Of a stretch of DNA of 64,000 nucleotides, positions 11,380 through 21,394 are shown piece after piece. This DNA comes from Giesbergeria anulus (GTDB lineage Bacteria > Pseudomonadota > Gammaproteobacteria > Burkholderiales > Burkholderiaceae_C). The position numbers and the translations under genes were made by a program. The notes beneath the pieces were generated by a model. The model saw only the letters and a list, made by a program, of their open reading frames with translations, was not told the origin of the DNA and made no database searches. Location: contig NZ_FOGD01000001.1 in the NCBI RefSeq assembly GCF_900111115.1, positions 614,910-678,909 of the forward strand, written 5' to 3'. The stretch's first letter is position 1. Each line of letters starts with the position of its first letter.

Positions 11380-13676
11380 TAGAAGGAAGTTCCAATTTGG
11401 AATTGTAGTTTCTGGATTTTATCCCCGGCAAACTTACGCACCGGATGTGCAAAGGCCAAACGCAGTGGCCCCAGAGGAGAAATCCAGCTCAGGCCCAAGC
11501 CCACCGAGGCGCGCATATCGCCCCAAGCCACCTTCTCACTGTCACCAAACACATTGCCAGCATCAGCAAAGGTGAACAGGCGCAAGGTACGGTCATTGCC
11601 CGCACCTGGGAAGGGCGTAATCATTTCCATGTTCAGGGTGACTTTTTTCGGGCCGCCCAAGGAAGCGCCAGTCACGTCACGCGGCCCCAAGGTGCCTTGG
11701 TCAAAACCACGCACCGAGCCTAAACCACCCGAATAGAAGTTTTTGAACACTGGGAAGGGCCGGTTGTTCATGCCCTTGCCCCAGCCCAACTCGCCGTTGA
11801 AAGCCAGTGTGAACTTTTTGTTCAGGGGCACATACTGTTGGTACTGGTAGTTGGCGCGCAGATAGCGCGCATCACCCGCCACCGACCATTCAGAATTGAG
11901 CCGTTGGTAGCGGCCCACATTGGGTGCCAGCGCACTATCGCGGTCATCACGCGCCCAACCGATGGTCAGGGGCAAGGAGGTGCTAGAAGAACCAAAAGCG
12001 TCGGTATAGGCGAGGTAAGCGGCTGGAATGTTGGTACCGGCCTTGATGCGGTTGTTCTCAATGCCGCCGCCAAAAAACACGGTATCGGTTTCACTGAATG
12101 GCACGCCAAAACGGACACTGCCGCCGGTGCTAATCAGCTCGTAGTTGCCGCCTTGGTCTTGGTACGGCTTATCAGTGCGGTAGTACACATCAAGCGTGCG
12201 CGAGATACCGTCGTTGGTGAAATACGGGTTGGTAGTGCTCAAGACAAAGGTGCGTTTGTACTTGCTGGTATTGACATCCACCCCTAGGTAGTTGCCAGAG
12301 CCAAACACGTTTTCTTGCTTGACCGCAAACGACAGCGACACCTTTTCAGCGCTAGAAAAGCCAGCACCCAATTGCAAAGAGCCGGTGGGCTTTTCTGCCA
12401 CTGTCACCACCAGATCGACCTGATCGGGGGCACCGGGCACCTCTTGGGTTTCAATATCGACGCTGGTAAAGTAGCCCAGCCGGTCAATGCGGTCACGCGA
12501 GAGGCGGATTTTCTCACCGTCGTACCAAGAAGACTCAAACTGGCGAAACTCGCGGCGGATAACTTCGTCGCGGGTGCGGTTGTTGCCCGCCAGTTGGATA
12601 CGGCGCACATAAGCACGGCGCGAGGGCTCGGCCTGCAAGGCCAGCGCCACCCGGTTGTTCTCGCGGTCTACTTCGGGCGCAGGCTCGACGCGGGCAAAGG
12701 CAAAACCAAAATTGCCAAAATGCTCAGAGAAGGCTTTGGTCGTTTCGGCCACTTGGTCGGCGTTGTAAGGCTCGCCGGGGCGGATGGTGACCAGCGATTT
12801 GAACTCGTCTTCCCGCTCTAGGTAGTTACCTTCAAGCTTGACCGCCGACACCACATAAGGCTCCCCCTCCGTGACATTGACAGTGATGGAAATGTCTTGC
12901 TTGTCGGGCGAGATGGCCACTTGGGTCGAATCAATGCGAAACTCCAAATAGCCACGTTGCAGATAGTACGAGCGCAGTGTTTCGAGGTCGGCGTTGAGCT
13001 TAGAGCGGGCATAGCGATCGGACTTGGTGTACCAACTCAACCAGCCGCCGGTATCCTGATTGAACAGGTCTTTGAGCGTGGACTCGCTAAACGCTTTGTT
13101 GCCCACAATGCGGATGTCTTTGATGCGTGCGCTCTCACCTTCAACCACCGTAAAAGTGAGATTGACCCGGTTGCGCTCTACAGGCGTCACGGTGGTGAGC
13201 ACTTCGGCGGCATAAAAGCCTTTGTTGATGTACTGGCGCTTGAGTTCTTGCTCGGCGCGGTCGGTCAGGGCCTTGTCGTAGGGGCGGCCATCGGCCAAGC
13301 CGACGTCGCGCATGCTCTTTTTGAGGGCATCTTTGTCAAACTCGCGCGTGCCCGCAAAATCAACGTCGGCAATGCTCGGGCGCTCTTGCACCACCACAAC
13401 CAACACATTGCCGTTGGCCTCTAGGCGTACATCTTTAAACACGCCCAATGCAAACAGGGCGCGGATGGCAGCAGCACCTGTGTCGTCGTTGTATTGCTCG
13501 CCCACGCGTAGCGGCATGGAAGCAAACACAGTGCCGGGCTCAATGCGCTGCAAGCCCTCAATGCGGATGTCTTGCACCTGGAAGGGCTCTAACGCCCAAG
13601 CTGCTGGGGCAGCAAAAATCAGGGCAGCAACAGCCGATGCCGTACGCATACCAAAGCGGTGATGATGTGTTTTCAT
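11379..13676 (-). CDS. bamA: Outer membrane protein assembly factor BamA
   Basis: Central outer-membrane insertase of the BAM complex. The 765-aa protein has a signal peptide (cleavage likely after AWA, residue 28). Five POTRA domains follow to about residue 420 (the first begins FQVQDIRIEGLQRIEPGTVF). A 16-strand barrel ends in a C-terminal phenylalanine (QIGTSF), the usual beta-signal. GGLGSVRGFDQGTLGPRD near residue 660 is the conserved L6 RGF loop. The order rseP-bamA-skp-lpxD is conserved and places envelope biogenesis functions together. Confidence 0.98.
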   Translation of the reverse strand: MKTHHHRFGMRTASAVAALIFAAPAAWALEPFQVQDIRIEGLQRIEPGTVFASMPLRVGEQYNDDTGAAAIRALFALGVFKDVRLEANGNVLVVVVQERPSIADVDFAGTREFDKDALKKSMRDVGLADGRPYDKALTDRAEQELKRQYINKGFYAAEVLTTVTPVERNRVNLTFTVVEGESARIKDIRIVGNKAFSESTLKDLFNQDTGGWLSWYTKSDRYARSKLNADLETLRSYYLQRGYLEFRIDSTQVAISPDKQDISITVNVTEGEPYVVSAVKLEGNYLEREDEFKSLVTIRPGEPYNADQVAETTKAFSEHFGNFGFAFARVEPAPEVDRENNRVALALQAEPSRRAYVRRIQLAGNNRTRDEVIRREFRQFESSWYDGEKIRLSRDRIDRLGYFTSVDIETQEVPGAPDQVDLVVTVAEKPTGSLQLGAGFSSAEKVSLSFAVKQENVFGSGNYLGVDVNTSKYKRTFVLSTTNPYFTNDGISRTLDVYYRTDKPYQDQGGNYELISTGGSVRFGVPFSETDTVFFGGGIENNRIKAGTNIPAAYLAYTDAFGSSSTSLPLTIGWARDDRDSALAPNVGRYQRLNSEWSVAGDARYLRANYQYQQYVPLNKKFTLAFNGELGWGKGMNNRPFPVFKNFYSGGLGSVRGFDQGTLGPRDVTGASLGGPKKVTLNMEMITPFPGAGNDRTLRLFTFADAGNVFGDSEKVAWGDMRASVGLGLSWISPLGPLRLAFAHPVRKFAGDKIQKLQFQIGTSF

Positions 13677-13721
13677 GAGTCAAGCGGGTGCCACCGCAGC
13701 CTTGCAGCGGTGTGCGTAAGA

Positions 13722-15083
13722 TTAGCCCAAAAGCCGGGTGATATCGTTGAACAAGGCGATGGACATCATGAGCAGCAACAAAGCCACTCCGCCACGCTGT
13801 AGGCGCTCCATCCAGGCGTCAGATACGCCCTTGCCCGTTACGCCTTCCCAAAGATAATACATCAGGTGGCCGCCATCGAGCACTGGCAACGGCAGCAGAT
13901 TGAGTACGCCTAGGCTCACACTGATGAGTGCCAAGAACAACAAATACTGTGTCAGGCCCATACTGGCAGAGCGGCCAGCATAGTCGGCAATGGTCAGGGG
14001 GCCACTCAAGTTTTTGAGCGAGGCCTCGCCAATCACCATGCGCCCCATCATGCGCAGGCTCAGTAGCGATACATCCCAAGTGCGCGTTGCACCATGCCAA
14101 AGGCTCTCGCCTAAACCATACTCTACGGTGATCAATTCGGGGGGCGCACCCACATAAGCCCCAATACGGGCTACAGCACCAGCGGGCTCAGTGACCAGAT
14201 CAGGCCGAACCTCCAGCATTAACACCTGCCCAGCACGCTGCAAACGCCACGTTTGCGCAATGGGCTGACCCGCACGCACAGAATTGCGAATCAAGTCGCG
14301 CAATTGCTGGCCGTCTACTACCTCTACGGCCCCCACCTGCAAAATCAAATCGCCTTCACGCAGACCTGCACGCCACGCGGCACCGTCTGGACTAACACCA
14401 CCAATCACTGGGCGCGTCCACGGCGAGACAATACCCACCTTGCGCAGCAGTTGGGCATCGGCTTCACGCACATCCAACTGCTCTAAGGGCAACAGCACCG
14501 AGCGCAGGCGTGCGCCTTCTGCGGACTGCACTTCGAGGCGGATAGAAGTGGTATCGAGCGCCGCTTGGGTCAACAGCCAACGCAGGTCTTCAAAGGAGCG
14601 CACTGGGCGCAGCTCTTCGGTGCCGATGGCCGCGTTGCGCACCCAATCGCCGCCCTGCAAACCCGCTTGTTGTGCTACCGAGCCGGGCACTGGGCTGGCC
14701 AGTCGGGCCACGGGTTCATCAATGCCCGTCCAGTTGACACCCGCATAGAGAAAAATAGCCAGCAATAGATTCGCCAACGGCCCAGCAGCCACAATGGCCG
14801 CCCGCGCCCGCAGCGATTGGGTGTTGAAGGCCAGATGGCGCTGCTCGGCAGGTACGGGTGCCTCGCGCTCATCAAGCATACGCACATAGCCGCCCAAGGG
14901 AAAAGCCGCCAGCACAAACTCGGTGCCTGACGTTGGCGATTGCCAGCGCAGCAACGGCTTGCCAAAACCGACTGAAAAGCGCAACACCTTAACGCCACAG
15001 GCCACTGCTACCCGGTAGTGGCCATATTCGTGAACGGCAATCAAAATGCCCAAGGCCAACACAAAAGCGAGCAAAGTCAGCAT
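13722..15083 (-). CDS. rseP: RIP metalloprotease RseP (site-2 protease)
   Basis: Intramembrane zinc protease that cleaves anti-sigma factor RseA and remnant signal peptides. I placed the start at the ATG at 15083 (453 aa, MLTLLAFVLA), which has GGAGG ten bases upstream and gives HEYGH at residues 18-22 in the first membrane helix. The frame stays open upstream to 15167, but those residues do not fit the family. Two PDZ-like domains lie near residues 120-290. The late LPVLDGGH segment carries the third zinc ligand, and hydrophobic segments end the protein. Confidence 0.95.
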   Translation of the reverse strand: MLTLLAFVLALGILIAVHEYGHYRVAVACGVKVLRFSVGFGKPLLRWQSPTSGTEFVLAAFPLGGYVRMLDEREAPVPAEQRHLAFNTQSLRARAAIVAAGPLANLLLAIFLYAGVNWTGIDEPVARLASPVPGSVAQQAGLQGGDWVRNAAIGTEELRPVRSFEDLRWLLTQAALDTTSIRLEVQSAEGARLRSVLLPLEQLDVREADAQLLRKVGIVSPWTRPVIGGVSPDGAAWRAGLREGDLILQVGAVEVVDGQQLRDLIRNSVRAGQPIAQTWRLQRAGQVLMLEVRPDLVTEPAGAVARIGAYVGAPPELITVEYGLGESLWHGATRTWDVSLLSLRMMGRMVIGEASLKNLSGPLTIADYAGRSASMGLTQYLLFLALISVSLGVLNLLPLPVLDGGHLMYYLWEGVTGKGVSDAWMERLQRGGVALLLLMMSIALFNDITRLLG

Positions 15084-15114
15084 AGTGCAAATGCCTCCAA
15101 AAGGGCGAATTTTT

Positions 15115-16305
15115 TCACAGTGCCATGCGCGCCGCACAACGTTGGGCGGCGTCACGGGCTTGGGCATCCAAGGCGAGTAAATCTTGCAGGCTATCGGGTT
15201 GGGCGGGCACGATGGCCTCTAGGGTAGCGTGATTGACGGCATGGATTTGGTCAAAGCGGATACGGCGCTCTAAAAAGGCAGCCACCGCTACCTCATTGGC
15301 GGCATTGAGCACTGCGGTGGTGCCTGTGGGAGCCTCTAGGGCCTCCCAAGCCAACCGCAGCCCCGGAAAACGCTCCGGGTGGCCGTGGTCGTCAATGGCC
15401 TCAAAAGTCATGGCCGACAGCGCATGAAAATCCAAGGCCGTCGCGCCAGACGCAATGCGTTCAGGCCAAGACAGGCCGTAGGCAATGGGCACGCGCATAT
15501 CGGGGGTGCCCAACTGTGCCACCACTGAGGTGTCGCGGTACTGCACCATCGAGTGGATGATGCTCTGCGGATGAATCACCACGTCCAGCCGTGCTGGGGC
15601 CAAGCCAAACAGATAGCGGGCCTCAATCACCTCAAGCGCTTTGTTCATCATGGTGGCCGAATCGACCGAAATTTTGCGCCCCATCACCCAGTTGGGATGG
15701 GCGCAGGCTTGCTCTGGCGTCACATCGCGCAAACTGACCGGAGCGCGGCTGCGAAACGGCCCACCTGAGGCCGTGAGGATGATTTTTTCTACCCGCCGCT
15801 CCCATGTGGAGGGGTCTTCAGGTAGGGATTGGAAGATGGCCGAGTGCTCGCTGTCAATTGGTAGCAGGGTGGCTCCACCTTCGCGCACGGCACGCATAAA
15901 CACGTCGCCCCCCACCACCAGCGCCTCTTTGTTGGCCAGCAGCAGGCGCTTGCCAGCCCGTGCTGCGGCCAGACAGGGGGCTAAACCCGCCGCGCCAACA
16001 ATCGCTGCCATGACCGCATCCACGTCTGGATGGGCAGCAATAGTCTCTAGCGCATCGGGTGCGGTCAACACTTCGGTTTTCAGCCCTTCAGCTTGGATTT
16101 TGTCTGCCAACAGCTGTGCATGGGCGGCACTCGCCATCACGGCATAACGGGGCTGGAACTGCGCGCATTGCGCCAGCATCAAATCGACTTGGGTGGCAGC
16201 GCTCAGGGCAAAGACCTCAAAGCGCTCTGGGTGGCGGGCCAACACATCCAAGGTGTTGCTACCGATGGAGCCGGTCGAGCCCAGCACCGTAATCCGTTGT
16301 TTCAT
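15115..16305 (-). CDS. dxr: 1-deoxy-D-xylulose 5-phosphate reductoisomerase
   Basis: NADPH-dependent second step of the MEP isoprenoid pathway. At 396 aa it is full length. The Rossmann motif GSTGSIGSNTLDVL is at the N-terminus, LLANKEALVVGGD near residue 125, and the substrate/metal loop DSEHSAIFQSL near 150. It provides precursors for the undecaprenyl chain made by UppS two genes upstream, which explains the clustering. The stop lies 31 bases before the chosen rseP start. Confidence 0.98.
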   Translation of the reverse strand: MKQRITVLGSTGSIGSNTLDVLARHPERFEVFALSAATQVDLMLAQCAQFQPRYAVMASAAHAQLLADKIQAEGLKTEVLTAPDALETIAAHPDVDAVMAAIVGAAGLAPCLAAARAGKRLLLANKEALVVGGDVFMRAVREGGATLLPIDSEHSAIFQSLPEDPSTWERRVEKIILTASGGPFRSRAPVSLRDVTPEQACAHPNWVMGRKISVDSATMMNKALEVIEARYLFGLAPARLDVVIHPQSIIHSMVQYRDTSVVAQLGTPDMRVPIAYGLSWPERIASGATALDFHALSAMTFEAIDDHGHPERFPGLRLAWEALEAPTGTTAVLNAANEVAVAAFLERRIRFDQIHAVNHATLEAIVPAQPDSLQDLLALDAQARDAAQRCAARMAL

Positions 16306-16321
16306 GGGTTTGTTGCGCTGG

Positions 16322-17170
16322 TTACAGCAAAGAGAAAAACATCATCGCCAAAGGCAGCGTGGGCAGCAGGGCATCAACACGGTCGAGCACACCACCGTGA
16401 CCGGGCAACAGGCGGCTGCTGTCTTTGGCCCCCGCAGCGCGCTTAATCAGCGACTCGACCAAATCACCAGCGACACTCATCGCCACCATAAACAGCACTG
16501 CTGGCAACAGCCACCACCCGCTTTGTTGGGCGAGGCGGCTAAACAAGCTGGCTACCGGAGACTGCCATGCGGCATCTGCCGCCACCCAAACCCAAGCCAG
16601 TAGTAACGCGCCAACCACGGCACCACCCACACCTTCCCACGTTTTGCCGGGGCTGATAGACGGAGCAAGCTTCTGGCGAGTGAAACGCAAACCCAAAGCA
16701 CGGCCAGCGCAGTAAGCAGCAATATCAGCCACCCACACCAAGGCCAGCGCCGACAACAAAAAATTGGTACCCACGATGCGCGCTTGCACCGCCGCCAGCC
16801 AAGCTAGCCACAGAGCGACCACGCCCGCCAGCAAACGCACCACCACAGGAATGCGCGGCCACCCCGCTACCCCAGCGCGCAGCATGAGCACCACGCCTAG
16901 CACCCAGAACAGCCCCGCACCCAGCCACAGCGGCGTCAAGGTCTGTTGCAGCACTCCCAACCCCCAAGTGAGCAGGCACAGCGCCACACAGCCTACACCC
17001 AACGCCAAAGATGGCAGCATGGTACAGCCATTGAGCCGCCCCCACTCCCAAGCCGCAGCCGCCATCAGCACCAGCACGACCAAAGCAAAAGGAACAAACG
17101 AGGGGTACAGCAGAGCTGGCAACAAAATTGCCAGCAAAACCAAGGCAGTGAGAACGCGCTGTTGCAGCAT
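16322..17170 (-). CDS. cdsA: Phosphatidate cytidylyltransferase (CDP-diglyceride synthase)
   Basis: Inner-membrane enzyme making CDP-diacylglycerol, the branch point of phospholipid synthesis. The 282-aa protein is mostly hydrophobic with about seven or eight membrane helices. The family signature near the C-terminus is complete: SVAGDLVESLIKRAAGAKDS followed by LLPGHGGVLDRVD. SPGKTWEG in the middle is also conserved. It follows uppS by nine bases and precedes dxr by 16. Confidence 0.97.
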   Translation of the reverse strand: MLQQRVLTALVLLAILLPALLYPSFVPFALVVLVLMAAAAWEWGRLNGCTMLPSLALGVGCVALCLLTWGLGVLQQTLTPLWLGAGLFWVLGVVLMLRAGVAGWPRIPVVVRLLAGVVALWLAWLAAVQARIVGTNFLLSALALVWVADIAAYCAGRALGLRFTRQKLAPSISPGKTWEGVGGAVVGALLLAWVWVAADAAWQSPVASLFSRLAQQSGWWLLPAVLFMVAMSVAGDLVESLIKRAAGAKDSSRLLPGHGGVLDRVDALLPTLPLAMMFFSLL

Positions 17171-17179
17171 GGTGCCCTT

Positions 17180-17920
17180 TCAGGCGTGCAAAGAAGGGCT
17201 ACCAGGCGCAGCCAGCACTTGCTCGGAGGTTTTGCCAAAACGGCGCTCACGCGAGCGGTAATCGGCAATGGCAGCGTCTAGCGCAGCCTCATCAAAATCG
17301 GGCCAGAGCTTGTCGCTGAACAACAACTCGGCATAGGCTGCCTGCCACAGCAAAAAATTGCTCAGGCGCATTTCTCCGCCAGTGCGAATGAGCAGATCGG
17401 GGTCAGGCACCGCTGACAGGGCCATTGCAGCATTGAGACTGATTTCGGTAATCGGCTCACCGCGTGCTGCCAGAGTGGCTGCCGCTTGGGCAATATCCCA
17501 GCGACCGCCATAATTGAAACAAATATTGAGCACCAAGCGGCTATTGTGCGCGGTAGCCTGCTCGGCTTTCTCTAGCCCCTGACGCACCTTGGGCGATAGG
17601 CTGACCCGGTCGCCAATAAAACGTACCTGCACGCCGTCTTTGCACAACTGCGGCACTTCGCGGGACAAAGCCAAGGCGAGCAAATCGAGCAGGCCGCTAA
17701 CCTCCTCTGCTGGTCGCCCCCAGTTTTCGGAGGAAAAAGCAAACACCGTGAGCACAGCCACACCGCGCTGGGCGCAGGCCTGCACACAACGGCGCAAGGC
17801 GGTGACGCCCTGCTTGTGCCCAGCCAGACGGGGCAAAAAGCGGCGTTGCGCCCAACGACCATTGCCATCCATGACGATGGCAATATGCCGGGGCACCGGC
17901 GCAGAAAAAGTCGTAGACAC
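17180..17920 (-). CDS. uppS: Undecaprenyl diphosphate synthase (cis-prenyltransferase)
   Basis: Condenses isopentenyl diphosphate units into the C55 lipid carrier for peptidoglycan and O-antigen. The 246-aa protein shows IAIVMDGNGRWA with the essential Asp (residue 18), then FAFSSENWGRP and the late RTGGEMRLSNFLLWQ segment, all diagnostic of cis-prenyltransferases. It lies 19 bases after frr. Confidence 0.97.
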   Translation of the reverse strand: MSTTFSAPVPRHIAIVMDGNGRWAQRRFLPRLAGHKQGVTALRRCVQACAQRGVAVLTVFAFSSENWGRPAEEVSGLLDLLALALSREVPQLCKDGVQVRFIGDRVSLSPKVRQGLEKAEQATAHNSRLVLNICFNYGGRWDIAQAAATLAARGEPITEISLNAAMALSAVPDPDLLIRTGGEMRLSNFLLWQAAYAELLFSDKLWPDFDEAALDAAIADYRSRERRFGKTSEQVLAAPGSPSLHA

Positions 17921-17939
17921 AGGACTCTACTGCCTGGCC

Positions 17940-18500
17940 TCAAACTGCCATGATTTCTTGCTCTTTGGCCGCCACCAGCGCGTCAATCTCGGCAATATGC
18001 CGGTCAGTGAGCTTTTGAATCTCTGTTTCGGAGCGTTTTTGCTCATCTTCAGAGGCAAGCTTGTCTTTGACCAGCTTTTTCACCGATTCATTGGCATCGC
18101 GGCGCAGATTGCGGATGGCAATTTTGGCCGACTCGCCCTCGTTGCGCGCCAGCTTGGTCATCTCTTTGCGACGCTCTTCGCTCATTGGGGGCATGGGCAC
18201 GCGGATCAAATCGCCCATCGAGGCCGGGTTCAAGCCCAAATCGCTCTCGCGGATGGCCTTTTCAATCTTGGCGCTCAGGTTCTTTTCCCAAGGCTGCACG
18301 CTGATGGTGCGCGAATCGAGCAGCGACACGTTGGCCACTTGGCTCAGGGGCACCATCGAGCCGTAATAATCGACATGGATTACATCCAGCAAGGCGGGGT
18401 TAGCGCGGCCAGTGCGGATTTTTTGCAGGTTGTGCTTGAAAGCCACAATGGACTGGTCCATTTTGGTTTCCATAGTTTTCTTGGTATCGGCAATCGTCAT
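17940..18500 (-). CDS. frr: Ribosome recycling factor
   Basis: Splits post-termination ribosomes together with EF-G. The 186-aa length is standard. The N-terminal helix is followed by [13 protein letters not shown], and domain II by [13 protein letters not shown]. The C-terminal helices are charged. It sits in the conserved pyrH-frr-uppS order, about 60 bases after pyrH. Confidence 0.98.
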   Translation of the reverse strand: MTIADTKKTMETKMDQSIVAFKHNLQKIRTGRANPALLDVIHVDYYGSMVPLSQVANVSLLDSRTISVQPWEKNLSAKIEKAIRESDLGLNPASMGDLIRVPMPPMSEERRKEMTKLARNEGESAKIAIRNLRRDANESVKKLVKDKLASEDEQKRSETEIQKLTDRHIAEIDALVAAKEQEIMAV

Positions 18501-18563
18501 GTTGTTTCCTCAAATGCAATATGGGCCAGCCTGCCACACAACGCGGCACCACAGGCCCACACG

Positions 18564-19286
18564 TCAAGCGTAAACCAGCGTGCCTTCATCCTCACCCAGC
18601 ACCACACGCTTGAGGGCACCGGGCTTGATGATGGAAAACACCTTCACGGGCAGTTTCTGGTCGCGGCACAGGGCAAAGGCGGTAGCATCCATGATGCCCA
18701 GATTGCGCACCATCGCCTCATCAAAGCTCAATTGGGTGTAGCGCGTGGCTGTAGGGTCTTTGTGTGGATCAGCAGAATAAACACCATCGACCTTGGTGGC
18801 CTTGAGCACCAGCTCAGCACCAATTTCAGCACCGCGCAGCGCCGCTGCTGTATCGGTGGTAAAGAAGGGGTTGCCGGTACCGGCAGCAAACACCACCACT
18901 TTGCCTTCTTCGAGGTATTGCAAGGCCTTGGGGCGCACATAAGGCTCCACCACCTGCTCAATCGAGATGGCCGACATCACGCGGGCCGTCAGGCCTTGGC
19001 GCTCCATGGCATCGGCCAAAGCCAAAGCATTCATGACCGTGGCCAGCATGCCCATGTAGTCGGCGGTGGCACGGTCCATGCCCGCAGAACCACCAGCCAC
19101 ACCACGGAAGATGTTACCCCCGCCAATCACCACTGCCACCTCTACCCCCATCGCCGTGACTTCGGCCACCTCAGAGACCATGCGATCAATAGTGGCCCGG
19201 TTGATGCCAAAAGCATCATCGCCCATCAGGGCCTCGCCCGACAACTTGAGCAAGATGCGCTTGTAGGCCGGTGTTGCGAGGGTCAT
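18564..19286 (-). CDS. pyrH: UMP kinase
   Basis: Phosphorylates UMP to UDP with ATP; bacterial hexameric enzyme of the amino acid kinase fold. The 240-aa protein shows [27 protein letters not shown] and later [18 protein letters not shown], the phosphate- and nucleotide-binding loops. A GGAG site lies upstream of the ATG. The gap to tsf contains no terminator, so it is probably transcribed with tsf. Confidence 0.98.
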   Translation of the reverse strand: MTLATPAYKRILLKLSGEALMGDDAFGINRATIDRMVSEVAEVTAMGVEVAVVIGGGNIFRGVAGGSAGMDRATADYMGMLATVMNALALADAMERQGLTARVMSAISIEQVVEPYVRPKALQYLEEGKVVVFAAGTGNPFFTTDTAAALRGAEIGAELVLKATKVDGVYSADPHKDPTATRYTQLSFDEAMVRNLGIMDATAFALCRDQKLPVKVFSIIKPGALKRVVLGEDEGTLVYA

Positions 19287-19344
19287 GGGAAATTCTCCGT
19301 AAAGGGTAATAATGAAAAGAAAAATGGAGGGGGCAGATCAACAA

Positions 19345-20274
19345 TTAAGCAGCAGCTTTAGCAGCGGCTACTTGAGCGGCCACTTCGGCAGCAAAATCGT
19401 CAACCTTCTTCTCGATGCCTTCGCCCACCACGTACAGGGTAAAGCCCTTGACGGTGGTATTGGCAGCCTTGAGCATCTGGGCCACGGTTTGCTTGCCATC
19501 GGCAGCCTTGACAAACACTTGGTCGGCCAGCGAGACTTCTTTCAGGTACTTTTGCACGCCGCCTTCGATGCGCTTGGCAACGATTTCGTCCGATTGTGCT
19601 GCCTTGCCTTCGGCCAGAGCCTTGGCCTTGTCTTCAGCGGCCTTAGCGGCGGCCACGCTGCGCTCTTTTTCGATCAGGTCAGCGGGCACTTCGGTGCTGG
19701 TCAGGGCCACGGGCTTCATGGCAGCCACGTGCATGGCCACATCCTTGGCGGCTACAGCATCACCTTCAAACTCCACCACCACGCCAATGCGCGAGCCGTG
19801 CAGGTAAGAAGCCAATTGGCTGGCACCAGAGAAATACTTGAAGCGGCGGAAAGACATGTTCTCACCGATCTTGCCGATCAAGCCCTTGCGCACATCTTCC
19901 AAGGTGGGGCCAAAGCTGTCTTGCTCGTAGGGCAGGGCACCCAAAGCAGCCACATCAGCGGGGTTGTGTTGGGCGATCAGCTTGGCAGCGGCATTGGCCA
20001 TGGCCAAGAAGCTGTCGTTCTTGCTCACGAAGTCGGTTTCGCTGTTGACTTCAACCAAGCCACCCACATTGCCTTCAATGTGGATCGCCACCACGCCTTC
20101 GGCGGTGATGCGCGAAGCAGCCTTACCAGCCTTAGTGCCCAGCTTGACGCGCAGCAGCTCTTCAGCCTTGGCCATATCGCCATCGGCTTCGGTCAGGGCT
20201 TTTTTGCATTCCATCATAGGAGCATCGGTTTTAGCGCGCAGTTCAGCGACCATGCTTGCGGTAATTGCAGCCAT
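19345..20274 (-). CDS. tsf: Translation elongation factor Ts
   Basis: Nucleotide exchange factor for EF-Tu. At 309 aa it is slightly longer than the roughly 283 aa of E. coli EF-Ts, as in other betaproteobacteria. The N-terminal UBA-like domain contains [17 protein letters not shown], and the TDFVSKND segment that contacts EF-Tu is present near residue 80. A hairpin with a T run separates it from rpsB, so tsf expression is probably set partly by read-through. Confidence 0.98.
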   Translation of the reverse strand: MAAITASMVAELRAKTDAPMMECKKALTEADGDMAKAEELLRVKLGTKAGKAASRITAEGVVAIHIEGNVGGLVEVNSETDFVSKNDSFLAMANAAAKLIAQHNPADVAALGALPYEQDSFGPTLEDVRKGLIGKIGENMSFRRFKYFSGASQLASYLHGSRIGVVVEFEGDAVAAKDVAMHVAAMKPVALTSTEVPADLIEKERSVAAAKAAEDKAKALAEGKAAQSDEIVAKRIEGGVQKYLKEVSLADQVFVKAADGKQTVAQMLKAANTTVKGFTLYVVGEGIEKKVDDFAAEVAAQVAAAKAAA

Positions 20275-20310
20275 TTGTTTTCTCCGTATTCAGTTCAATT
20301 GATTCGAGAT

Positions 20311-20335
20311 AAAAAAAGGGGGCTAAATGAGCCCC
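20311..20335 (-). terminator. Intrinsic terminator/attenuator between rpsB and tsf
   Basis: On the minus strand a GGGGCT / AGCCCC stem (arms near 20330-20335 and 20319-20324, ATTT-type loop) is followed by a run of seven T (20311-20317). Its position inside the rpsB-tsf pair suggests partial termination that lowers tsf and downstream expression relative to rpsB. Confidence 0.8.
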
Positions 20336-20371
20336 GCTTTTTAGCGCGTTGAGCGCGGCCGGGCTGGCCGA

Positions 20372-21127
20372 TCAGGCAGCGGCGTCTTGGACTTCCACAA
20401 ACTCGTCGGTGCCTTCAGGGGCGGCCACAGCACGAACCACATCTTCGGCGGCGCTGGCGCGGCCTTCGATGATGGCGTCTGCGATCACGCGGGCATACAG
20501 ATCAACGGCCTTGGCCGAGTCATCGTTACCGGGGATCACGTAACCGATGCCATCGGGCGAGTGGTTGGTATCGACCACACCGATCAGCGGGATACCCAGC
20601 TTCTTGGCTTCAGCGATGGCAATCTTGTGGAAACCGACGTCGATGACGAAAATGGCATCGGGCAGCGCGGTCATGTCTTGGATGCCGCCGATGTCTTTTT
20701 CCAGCTTCTCGATCTCGCGAGCAAACATCAGTTGCTCTTTCTTGCTCATGGCTTCCAGACCCGTTTCTTGCTGGGCCTTCATGTCTTTCAGACGCTTGAT
20801 CGAGGTCTTGACGGTCTTGAAGTTGGTCAACATGCCACCCAACCAGCGTTGGTTGACAAAAGGCACGCCAGCGCGGGCGGCTTCAGCGGCGATGGTGTCA
20901 CGGGCTTGGCGCTTGGTGCCGACCATCAAAACGGTGCCGCCATTGGCCGACAGTTGCTTGGCAAACTTGGCTGCGTCCTGCAACAGGGGCAGGGACTTTT
21001 CCAAGTTGATGATGTGAATCTTGTTGCGATGACCGAAGATGAACGGGGCCATCTTGGGGTTCCAGAAGCGGGTTTGGTGACCGAAGTGGACACCGGCTTC
21101 CAGCATTTCGCGCATAGTAACGGACAT
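20372..21127 (-). CDS. rpsB: 30S ribosomal protein S2
   Basis: Small-subunit ribosomal protein. I chose the ATG at 21127 (251 aa, [20 protein letters not shown]), which matches the family N-terminus. The frame is open to 21271 but that portion is the untranslated leader. Conserved features include [20 protein letters not shown] and [17 protein letters not shown]. It is the first gene of the long minus-strand cluster, with its own promoter and a leader of about 150 nt. Confidence 0.98.
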   Translation of the reverse strand: MSVTMREMLEAGVHFGHQTRFWNPKMAPFIFGHRNKIHIINLEKSLPLLQDAAKFAKQLSANGGTVLMVGTKRQARDTIAAEAARAGVPFVNQRWLGGMLTNFKTVKTSIKRLKDMKAQQETGLEAMSKKEQLMFAREIEKLEKDIGGIQDMTALPDAIFVIDVGFHKIAIAEAKKLGIPLIGVVDTNHSPDGIGYVIPGNDDSAKAVDLYARVIADAIIEGRASAAEDVVRAVAAPEGTDEFVEVQDAAA

Positions 21128-21280
21128 GGTATTTTTCCAAAGGTTAGGTCTGAAACCCAGCCCGACATTTGCCGCCTTGTCACGGGCAACAACACCTTGA
21201 ATGGGCTGGTTTGGGATTGGCTTTGCCACTTGGCTGTAGTGCCCAAGGAAACGGCGTCTGACAGTCGGCAAAACCCTAAG

Positions 21281-21289
21281 ATTCTAGCA
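21281..21289 (-). promoter_or_regulatory. Extended -10 promoter element for rpsB
   Basis: TGCTAGAAT on the minus strand is a strong extended -10 (TGn plus TAGAAT). No good -35 is seen at 17 bases (GATGCC), which fits extended -10 promoters. The predicted transcript start near 21274 leaves an untranslated leader of about 147 nt before the rpsB ATG, room for an S2 autoregulatory structure. Confidence 0.55.
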
Positions 21290-21394
21290 TATTTGGCCCT
21301 CTTGGCATCGCCACTGCTGCTTGGGATTTTTCTTGGCATCTCTCTTTTGAGGGTTTGCCCCACTACAATTTTCTTAAAATTTCAGGTAATTTTT

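Noticed and set aside
15084-15167. Upstream extension of rseP
   Set aside because: The family starts at MLTLLAF, and GGAGG lies at a proper distance from the ATG at 15083.
17589-19361. 590-residue open frame antisense to uppS, frr and pyrH
   Set aside because: It runs opposite three conserved genes with clear motifs and has no recognisable domain; a shadow of codon bias.
20387-21394. N-terminal extension of the ankyrin frame through the rpsB region
   Set aside because: This part is antisense to rpsB; the ankyrin gene has its own signal peptide and ribosome-binding site at 21384-21395.
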